Of a DNA stretch of 15,476 bases, positions 8,913 through 15,476 are shown piece after piece. This stretch comes from Russula earlei (Eukaryota > Basidiomycota > Agaricomycetes > Russulales > Russulaceae), in contig JAGFNK010001060.1 in NCBI GenBank assembly GCA_025769875.1, positions 1 to 15,476 of the forward strand, written 5' to 3'. The stretch's first letter is position 1; the number at the start of each line of letters is the position of its first letter. The notes below the pieces were generated by a model. The model was not told the origin of the DNA. It did not search any database and saw only the letters and a list, made by a program, of their open reading frames with translations. The position numbers and the translations under genes were made by a program.

Positions 8913-9032
8913 TGATCATTGTGGAGTGATGACATCATTATGATGTCACTGTGGAGCACTTAGTGAGCCTATGAGGTCACTGTGGAGTCGCTCAGTCAGC
9001 CATGATGTCATTGGAGCCTTGATGACATCAGA
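8913..9032 (-). repeat. About four ~30 bp tandem units with TGACATCA/TGATGTCA motifs in U3
   Basis: Units start near 8913, 8941, 8972 and 9003 and share the pattern TGATGTCACTGTGGAG. Each carries one or two copies of TGACATCA or its complement. At 8930-8948 two copies form a perfect inverted repeat with 9 bp arms around a single T. The motif differs by one base from the CRE/ATF site TGACGTCA, a possible binding site for bZIP activators. The position upstream of the TATA box fits an enhancer. Confidence 0.65.
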
Positions 9033-9294
9033 TGGTTTATGCAACAGTTTCTAAGAGTTTGTGCCGCTGTTTCAGGTCCTTGGTGGCTGGGTGGCCATGT
9101 GGCTGCCACGCGATGATTCCCCGATTAGGAAACAGGTGCCTGGTCGTGTTATAGTGTCTTTTCAATAGCAATATCTTGTACTGCAGGAGGGATAGCCCAG
9201 AAAATGGAAGGGAGTCGGCAATGCAAAGTGAGAGAGGTCTCTCTTGAGTGAAATAGGACAATCTTCGGCCAGGACCTGGCCTTGGTTCGTAACA

Positions 9295-9312
9295 TTCATC
9301 CCCTCTTTATAG
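9295..9312 (-). promoter_or_regulatory. Polypurine tract (plus-strand primer site)
   Basis: Minus strand AAAGAGGGGATGAA directly precedes the LTR start TGTTACG. This is the RNase H-resistant primer expected beside a 3' LTR and it fixes the LTR border at 9294/9295. The 230 bp from 9313 to 9542, between it and the chromodomain stop, hold no gene that I can support. Confidence 0.75.
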
Positions 9313-9542
9313 ACTTGTTGCTCCTGCAACAGTAGGGACTTGTTTCTTTGGAAGGTGGAGTAGTTTGCATATGAAAAGTTGAAGTCTGTTCATTTGTAGG
9401 GAGTTCTTTCTTGTTCTATGGATTGCTTTGGGGACAGCTGTAGTTGATTGAGTGCATGTGATCACAGGGGTTCTCTGAAAAGTTCGTTGGTAACAAGGAT
9501 AAAGATAGTCGTCAATGGAGGTCATGATGAGAGTTGTTGGTT

Positions 9543-10990
9543 TTAGGGGTCACTCCTGGTGGGAATCGTTTTAAGCGCCTTCGGATATTTCCGATGGAAG
9601 TCTTTAACAAGTAATTGCGCTTTTGATAGGTTAGATGCTGGTTCCCAAGTGTTTTCTGCGGCAGTGTAACCTTTCCATTTAACTAGGTATTGGATCCCTT
9701 TGCGGTTTGGGGAGAGCCGAGAGTTTAAGATCTGTTCTACTTCATATTGTTCTTCTCCTTCAACTAGTATCGGTGGTGGGTTTGAGAAGTTAGGACCGTG
9801 GGCAATGGTTTCTTTGTAAGGTTTAATCAGGGAATGGTGAAAGACTGGGTGTATCTTCCAGGACCTTGGTAGCTTGAGGCGAACATTTACTGGATAGGCA
9901 GTGATGACTTTGAATGGTCCATAGCGTCGAGGGGCTAGTTTTGCTTTTGGGTGAGTGGTTCGTAGATTTGTGGCTTCCAACCATACTTGATCCCCTTCTT
10001 TAAAACGAAATGTGGAGGTTTGAGGTCCTGATTGCTTCATGATCTCAGTTGCTCAGTTCAGGGAGGCAGCTACTTCTTCTCTGAGTTGGTCTAGTCTTGT
10101 TAGTCTTTCTTGGATTGAAGGGAACTTTGATGCAAAAGCAAGGGGCGGAGCAAATGTTAGGTTAAAGCCATACCAGACCTCAAAAGGGGGTTTGTTCGTA
10201 GCACTGTGTTGTCTGGCATTATGTGCAAACTCCATGAAGGGAATCAGTTCTGCCCAATTGTCTGCTTGGTGGTTGCAAAATATTCGTAGGTACTGTTCTA
10301 GTTCTTGGTTAACTCGTTCTGTTTCTCCATCTGTCTGTGGGTGATATGCTGTGCTCAACTGATATTTTGACATTTAATTTCTTCCATAGTTCTTGAGTAA
10401 CTTTTGCTGCGAATTGAGGGCCTCTGTCTGATATTATTTGTGTTGGGAGGCCTATTCTTCTCCAGACATTGTTCACGATTAGTGTCGCTGTCTCGTCTGC
10501 TGTGATTGTCTTGTGGCAAGGGGTAATGATTATTGCTTTGCTGAATCGATCAACCACGACTAAGAGGCTGTCAAAGCCTTGTGAAATCAGTAGGTCTGTG
10601 ATAAAGTCCATGGTAATGCTTTTCCATACTTCTCCAGCTGGTGTAATTGGTATAAGGGGTGTTTCTGTCTTTGGGCGGTTCTTTGTGCTTTGGCAAATTA
10701 CACAACCATCTACATAACTTTTGACATAGGTTAGCATTCCTGGCCACCAATAGTTTCGACTGATTAGTTCGTAAGTTTTCCATTGGCCAGGATGTCCAGT
10801 GGCAAGGGAGTCGTGATGTAGTTTCAGAATTTTCTTTCGTAGGGTGTCATTGTTTGGGATGTAGACTTTTCCTTTGAATAATATTAGTCCATCTTCGAGG
10901 TTCCAGTCTTGTAAGCCTTTGGATAATTGTCTTGGTCCATTCTTTATAATGATTGCTAACGCGTTAGATACTTCTGGGTCATAGTCTTTG
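9543..10990 (-). pseudogene. pol: Integrase with chromodomain, minus-strand element
   Basis: Integrates the cDNA; the chromodomain probably directs it to methylated heterochromatin. From the N-terminus: HHCC zinc domain (LHHDS near 10820, GHPG, CVIC near 10700), catalytic core with D at 10606-10608 (TMDFITD), D at 10426-10428 (SDRGPQF) and E at 10317-10319 (GETERVNQ), GPF module (RRYGPFKV near 9930), and chromodomain at about 9630-9760 (QYEVEQIL ... LVKWKGY ... NTWEP) with its aromatic cage residues kept. The second Asp and the Glu are 109 bases apart: 35 residues between them plus one extra base, so a one-base insertion near 10370-10420 breaks the frame. A TGA at 10053-10055 splits the C-terminal part. 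Another TGA lies just upstream at 11008-11010. Domain calls are secure; this copy cannot make an intact protein. Confidence 0.9.
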
Positions 10991-11529
10991 CTAGATCGCA
11001 GTTGTTGTCAAAGTTCTTGGTCGCCAATCGGTTCTGTAGCAGAGGTGCGTGTTGCTCTAATTTTAAAATATTTGTCATCTAGGAGCACTTTTCCATCATT
11101 TTCATTTTGTATCCCCTCTTTAAAGTCTGGCCACCTGGACAGACCATCTGCTTTGTTCATAGTTCCTGGGTGATGGGTGATGGTGAAGTCAAAATTGCTG
11201 AGAAGAAGTGCCCATCGGGCTTGTTGTCACATGAGTTTTTGTTTTGTCATGAAGTATGTCAAATTATTGTGGTCCGTCCATAGATCAATCGGGTGTGTAG
11301 CGCCTTCAAGGTAGTGTCGGAAGTGCCAGAGGGATGAGACGAATGGCCAGGAGCTCTTTATCATAGATCATGTAATTTCTTTGTGCGGGGTCCAAGGATT
11401 TCAAAAAATAGGCTACTTGGGTGATATCTGTTAAATTCATCAGGTTGTTCCAGGATTGCGCCGACTGCAAAATCACTTGCATCGCAGATGAGCCGAAAGG
11501 GTTTAGTATGATCAGGTAACATGAGGACT
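10991..11529 (-). pseudogene. pol: RNase H domain, minus-strand element
   Basis: Degrades the RNA strand of RNA:DNA hybrids during reverse transcription. Readable motifs: LICDASDFAVGAIL (first Asp at 11481-11483), NYMIYDKELLAI, LWTDHNNLTYF (Asp at 11272-11274) and the C-terminal HHPGTMNKADGLSRWPDF typical of Ty3/gypsy. The motifs fall in three different frames, so at least two indels lie between 11480 and 11310. TGA codons at 11227-11229 and 11008-11010 interrupt it further. In contrast to the plus-strand copy, its catalytic Asp residues are kept. Confidence 0.85.
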
Positions 11530-12837
11530 GGGGCTGTTGAGAATGCCTGGATTAATTTTCTAAATGCTTGTTCTTCATCGTCTTCCCATTTAAAGGGGTG
11601 TTCATTTCTTTGTTAGATTAAACAAGGGTCGTGCCATTCGTGAGTATTGGTGGATAAATTGTCGATAGAAGTTGCAAAATCCTAAAAATGCTTGGATTTC
11701 CGTAACGTTGGTCAGAGTAGGCCACTTTGTAATGCCTATTAACTTGTCTTGATCCATAGATATTCGCCCTTGGGATATATTGATGCCTAGGTAACTAATA
11801 GAGGTTTGTCAAAAAGCACACTTCTCTGGTTTCAAGTACAAATCATGGTCTTGGAGTGTCTTTAGGACTTTGTGTGTCCAGTCATCCAGTTCATTCAAGG
11901 TTTGTGCCATGATTAGTATATCATCTAGGTAAACGACCACTCATTCAGTGGCAATGTATTTTGCTAGGATGGTGTTCATAAAGCGTTGGAAAGTGGCTGG
12001 GGCATTGCAAAGACCGAATGTCATTATCAGAGGTTCAAAGAGTCCTAAAGGGGTTTTGAATGCTGCAAGGTGTTCGTTGCCCTCTCTTAGGCAGATATTG
12101 TTGTATCCCCATCGTACATCAAACTTGGTAAAGTATTGGGCTCCTTGGAGTTTGTCGATTAATTCAGGAATCAAAGGTAGTGGATATGCATCTTTGACAG
12201 TTGCTGTGTTCAGGGCTCTGTAGTCTTGTACTGGTTGTAGATTTCCTCCTTTCTTTTCCACAAAGAAGAATGGACTAGCAATAGCTGCTTTTGATGGTCG
12301 GATAGTGCCTCTTTTCAAGTGTTCATCTAAGTATTCCTTTAGGGCTTGTAGTTCTTTGGGAGTGAGTCGATAGATACCAGAATCGTGTCGGGCGATCCCT
12401 GGTTTCAGATTGATTGCATGGTCCCATGGTTGGTGAGCAGGAAGGCATTGGGAAGCTTGTTCATCGAAAACCTTTCGCCATTTCAAGAATTGGGCAGGGA
12501 TAAGTTCGTCTAATGTCTTAGGGGGTGTTTCTGCATGGGCTAGCTTGGTAGCTGTAGTTGATTTGGCTCTTATGCTGATTGTCCATTGGTCTAAATGCAT
12601 TGTGGATTTGTTCGTCAACACATGGGTTCAATAGTCCTTTGGTATCTGGGAAAATTAGTGCAGCAACGTTTGCAATTCAGGTTCTTCTTCTTCAGGGAAA
12701 GTAAGCGCTTGTATTTGGTAATTCCTTGTTCTAGATGCAGATGCAATGGTTATGCTTGGATGTGTGGTAAGGCAGGTTCGGGGGCAGTTCCTCAGTGTGA
12801 TTGTATCATTTGCCCAATTGATATCTGGGTTGTGGTG
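11530..12837 (-). pseudogene. pol: Reverse transcriptase, minus-strand element
   Basis: Copies the element RNA into cDNA. The open stretch 12621-11941 carries the fingers and palm: YRLTPKELQALKEYL, PSKAAIASPFFFVEKK, QDYRALNTATVKDAYPLP, KFDVRWGYNNI (first catalytic Asp at 12118-12120), FGLCNAPATFQRFMN. Past a TGA at 11941-11943 the same frame gives VVVYLDDILIMA, the YxDD box at 11920-11925. After a TGA at 11809-11811 it gives SYLGI and the thumb/connection (QAFLGFCNFYRQFI). The catalytic triad is intact. Upstream, the same frame links back to the protease through TGA 12628-12630 and TAA 12655-12657. In several of these places relatives usually have Arg, which CGA would encode. Confidence 0.92.
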
Positions 12838-13431
12838 TCATAGCCAATCTGTTCCTAAGATAATGTCATGATCTCCAATGTTAGTAACAAGGAATTCTGC
12901 TTGTTCATCATGAGTAGTGCCTGTGTGTGCTTGTATGCGAAGTCTTTGGATGGTGCTAAAGTGTATTAGTCCATTGGCATTTTGTGTGCCATCTACATTT
13001 TGTGCTGGCAAGGGTTTAGTCATAGTTCGGAGGTGCAGGTGGTGTCTTTGTGCGAATCGTTCATGGATTATCATTCCTTCTGCTCCACTGTCAAGCAGGG
13101 CTCTTGCACCGATTTCTTTGCCGCTTGTCTTCCCCACAAGAGTAACTTTTAAGGCAATGGATGGGGAGCGAATATTCTTGGTAAAAACTTTGGGGTAATT
13201 GATTTCTCTTTGTATCATACTGATTTGGACCGTGTCCCTTCTCGGTGCAGAAGGGGGTCCAATTAAAAATCCATGGGAGCAGATCTTGGGCGGAGGATTG
13301 AGTCTGCAAGTGTTTCTCTCCAAGTTGTCAATGATGCAACAGGAATGGGTTCTTCTTCGTAGGTTCGATGTTTTCATCTTGGATGGTTGTAGCTCTGACT
13401 GTTTTGGGGGCGAGATCCTTGTCGTTGGCAT
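12838..13431 (-). pseudogene. pol: Aspartic protease region, minus-strand element
   Basis: Cleaves the Gag-Pol polyprotein. The active-site loop ARALLDSGAEG has its Asp at 13090-13092. It is followed by the hydrophobic strands and ILGTDWL, the C-terminal motif of Ty3/gypsy proteases, ending at a TGA at 12838-12840. Relatives usually continue DWL with Arg, so TGA probably replaces CGA. The frame overlaps Gag by about 58 bp (13374-13431) in another frame. This could be a programmed Gag/Pol shift or a mutation; the sequence alone does not decide. The first 80 residues are a low-complexity linker. Confidence 0.85.
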
Positions 13432-14773
13432 CCTTGGGCTGCTTTCTTTGCTCTACATTGATTTGCCATATGGTTCTTCTTTCCACAATAATAACAGAGG
13501 TTGTTCTTGCATCGAAACTCTTTCTCTGCATCTGTGAGAGGTTTCCTTTCACTTCTGGATTCCCAGGGTCGTTCGTTAGGTTCTCCTTGATACAAGTTAA
13601 TTTCCAATGGATTCTCTGATCCTTGAGTGTTTAATCCTCGGGCACGCACAGAGCATCCTCCTCGAAAAGCAGTGGAGTTGTATAGGTGGAAAAGGTTGTC
13701 GAATTCTCTTGCTGCTTTGACAAGGGCTGCAAGTGTAGTTGGTGTCAGCGTGATCCCTAGTATTTTCTGATGTAGGGCCAGGTTAATGTTCTTCCTGAAT
13801 GCGTACATCTTTGTTCTTTCGTCAGTGGTAGCTCGTGATGCGTGGTGTGACCATTTCTGATACCATTCATTAAATGGTAGTTTCCCTTGATAATAGGTGT
13901 GCATGGTGTTAGTGGAGGCTAATTCTGCTTCTGCAGGGATTAAGTGATCAGCAAAGGCTTTCTTGAAATCGTCCCATGATCCATAGTCTGCTATTGTACG
14001 AGCCATAGCTTTAGTGGTTTGTTCTCTAGCCCACGCTCCAGCGGGTGTTCCTACTTTAAAGTGGGTTAGTGCAGCGGCACTTTCTTGCTTTCATCTGTAA
14101 AAGAGTCGCCATTGATATAGTAATAATTAGCCAGGGCTGCCCAAAAGGCTTCTGCATTGTCCGGCCTTTCCATCAAAGGGTTCTGGGGCAGTTCCCACAA
14201 GACGCAGATTGCTGGACATTGTAGGGTTCTGGGTTGTTGCAAACTGTAACAATTGGTGGAGCTGGCCCTTGTAACTGGATTCTAGTTGGAGTGAGTGTTC
14301 GAGGGATTGTTTGCGGTACGCTGCTAACTGTACGCGGAGTGGGTTGTTGAGTATTTCGTCAAGTAGAGGGTCCTGGAGTAGCACTTCGAATGCTTGGTGC
14401 AGTGCCTAGGACAGCAGTAACTTCTTGTGTTGCTCTAGCTGTGAAGTCGACTTCTTTGTTGTTGTAGTAAACCCAATATCTTCTAGAACAGCTCAACTTG
14501 ACTGGTTTATCTAGGAAGAGGCCTGTGAAGTTGTAGGGGTTGAATTCTTGAATGTTTTCCGCTCCTGGGGCTGCTGCTTTAAGTTGCTCAGTGGTAACTT
14601 TGTCGTTGTCATCTTCATATAACCAAGTGTCAGAAAGATTTCTGTGGTTGATAATAGATACACCCCGCGAATTTCCCTCGGTAACAGTGATCTTGAGTGT
14701 CGTAACTGAGGCCTTCAAATAGGAGTGGGATTAGATTTTCTTCTTCGTCAGTGATATCTCTCCTAGTGCTCAT
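13374..14773 (-). pseudogene. gag: Gag, minus-strand element
   Basis: Forms the virus-like particle and binds RNA. A likely start is the ATG at 14773 (MSTRRDITDEEENLIPLL). Coding then changes frame near 14712 (KITVTEGNSRG, FTGLFLDKPVKLSCSRRYW), near 14370 (DPLLDEILNNPLRVQLAAY, GTAPEPFDGK) and again near 14150 (AEAFWAALANYYYINGDSF, then THFKVGTPAGAWA). It stays open from about 14080 to 13374. The last part carries the retrotransposon Gag core (WDDFKKAFADHL, FNEWYQKWSHHA, INLALHQKILGI) and a complete CCHC knuckle, CYYCGKKNHMANQC, near 13450-13495, followed by a basic tail. The total of about 460 codons fits a chromovirus Gag. At least three indels make it non-coding as one protein. Confidence 0.85.
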
Positions 14774-14777
14774 AGGT

Positions 14778-15476
14778 CTAGACAACTGTTATAGTCCAAT
14801 GGCCGTTGTTCCAAGGATATGCAATGGTGTAGGCCGGTTTCAGTCGAATGGTATTGGGTCTTCCTTGGTGTTTTCTTAATTGGATTTGGGAGTATTCTTC
14901 AGTAATGCTGCTTTGTGTTAGAACTACTCGGGTTTTCCACAGATATCCTTCAAATTCCGCTGGAGAGATGGCAAAGTCACATATTTCCTTGGTGGGGTGC
15001 TTGTAAACTATAAAGTGTGTGGGTCGTTGATGCCAAGCTTGGGTACAATAACTCTTGAATTCGATTAATTCTCTCCTTGAACGCATAGGTAGGTTTAATG
15101 CTAAGAAGGATTGTTCTGGTAGGTAGCAGTGTAAATCAGTACTCCTAAGATCGGCACTATCAGGGGATTCAACAAGGGGTGATGCAAAGGGTTGGATAGG
15201 TTATAATAGGGGTAGGAATACGATTGGTAAACAAGGGTAAGTAGGCGTCAGGAGGGGTAGGAGGTAATGGTCTTTCAACAAGAAAACCTCTTGCGTTGGG
15301 AACTGTTTCTCTCTCAGGGGGTCATTGGGATGACGCGCGTCTCCTGTGTCGAGGAGCCAGATTTATCGAATGGGGAGGTGGTAATCGCCTGGCGTCCACA
15401 AGGTAATTCCGTCAGGAGTAGGAGGTGTGTCTGGTCGAAAGTTGCACGTGCAATACTCTGTTTTGCAGTTACACCC
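14778..15476 (-). pseudogene. Extra ORF upstream of Gag, minus-strand element, frame-broken and partial
   Basis: Coding-like sequence continues upstream of Gag and ends with a stop at 14778-14780, only a few bases before the Gag ATG at 14773. From the right edge: frame to a TAA at 15363-15365 (CNCKTEYCTCNF, TPPTPDGITLWTPGDYHLP), a middle piece in another frame (about 15325-15170: VPNARGFLVERPLPPTPPD), then 15200-14778 in a third frame (LHCYLPEQSFLALNLP, THFIVYKHPTKEICDFAI, FEGYLWKTRVVLTQSS, YPWNNGHWTITVV). The first piece has a Cys-rich C-x-C...C-x-C motif. I do not recognise a domain. It may be a separate first ORF of this lineage or an N-terminal Gag extension. Its start and the 5' LTR are outside the window. 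Confidence 0.55.

Larger units (their letters stand above)
8509..9294 (-). repeat. 3' LTR of minus-strand chromovirus, about 786 bp
   Basis: On the minus strand the LTR starts TGTTACGAACC at 9294, directly after a polypurine tract. It contains a TATA box (8786-8793), repeats in U3 (8913-9032) and a duplication downstream of the TATA (8652-8745). It ends ...CTTGCCCA at 8509, where plus-strand Gag-Pol coding stops, leaving GCAGG (8504-8508) as candidate target duplication. An alternative end ...TTGACA at 8466 is less likely because the plus-strand protease frame continues through 8466-8508. Confidence 0.75.
8509..15476 (-). mobile_element. Nested minus-strand Ty3/gypsy chromovirus, 5' end outside window
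   Basis: Reading on the minus strand from 15476 down to 8509: an extra ORF, Gag with CCHC knuckle, protease, reverse transcriptase, RNase H, integrase, chromodomain, polypurine tract and 3' LTR. The domain order PR-RT-RH-IN with a C-terminal chromodomain defines a chromovirus of the Metaviridae. It sits in the protease region of the plus-strand element. All catalytic motifs can still be read, but several single-base indels and many in-frame TGA codons make it non-autonomous as it stands. The 5' LTR and the second target duplication must lie to the right of 15476. Confidence 0.9.

Noticed and set aside
4240..12840. TGA read as a sense codon (recoding) in this organism
   Set aside because: The TGA sites fall in decayed elements that also carry frameshifts and lost catalytic residues, and several fall where Arg rather than Trp is expected. 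C-to-T decay explains them better.
13374..13431. Programmed ribosomal frameshift between Gag and protease
   Set aside because: The overlap of frames would allow it, but I see no clear slippery site, and unplanned indels are common in this copy.

Overview
The window looks like transposon-rich nuclear DNA of a filamentous fungus, most likely an agaricomycete basidiomycete. Reasons: two different Ty3/gypsy retroelements with C-terminal chromodomains (chromoviruses), a broken gene with a short ~53 bp GT-AG intron, a tRNA-like pol III unit and pyrimidine-rich spacers. No intact host gene is present. The species cannot be named from the sequence alone.

Layout. 1-1541 (+): remains of a cellular-type gene ending in a SAM-like helical domain, broken by frame changes and an internal TGA. 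1542-4101: spacer without convincing genes; it has an imperfect 42 bp direct repeat and a long C/T-rich stretch ending near an AATAAA. 4102-5865 (+): 3' part of a chromovirus pol (RNase H, integrase, chromodomain), mostly in one frame, with three in-frame TGAs and two catalytic Asp-to-Asn changes. 5866-6460: probable LTR plus leader. 6461-8508 (+): Gag-like ORF of an element in the same orientation. It ends in a CCHC knuckle with a stop in it and then an aspartic-protease-like V-DSGA motif. An insert with a 73-nt tRNA-like unit on the minus strand (8037-8109) sits inside this Gag.

8509-15476 (-): a second, longer chromovirus in the opposite orientation, nested in the protease region of the plus-strand element. 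Reading right to left it has an extra ORF (14778-15476), Gag (13374-14773), protease, reverse transcriptase, RNase H, integrase, chromodomain, polypurine tract and 3' LTR (8509-9294). Its 5' LTR lies beyond the window. Catalytic motifs of all its enzymes remain readable, but the frame is broken by several indels and many TGA codons.

Order of events (inference): a plus-strand chromovirus family left a pol-LTR-gag arrangement, possibly a tandem sharing one LTR. A tRNA-related sequence entered gag, and the minus-strand chromovirus landed just after the protease motif. Everything then decayed, largely by C-to-T/G-to-A changes: most internal stops are TGA, often where the family normally has Arg, which fits CGA-to-TGA change at methylated CpG or a RIP-like process.
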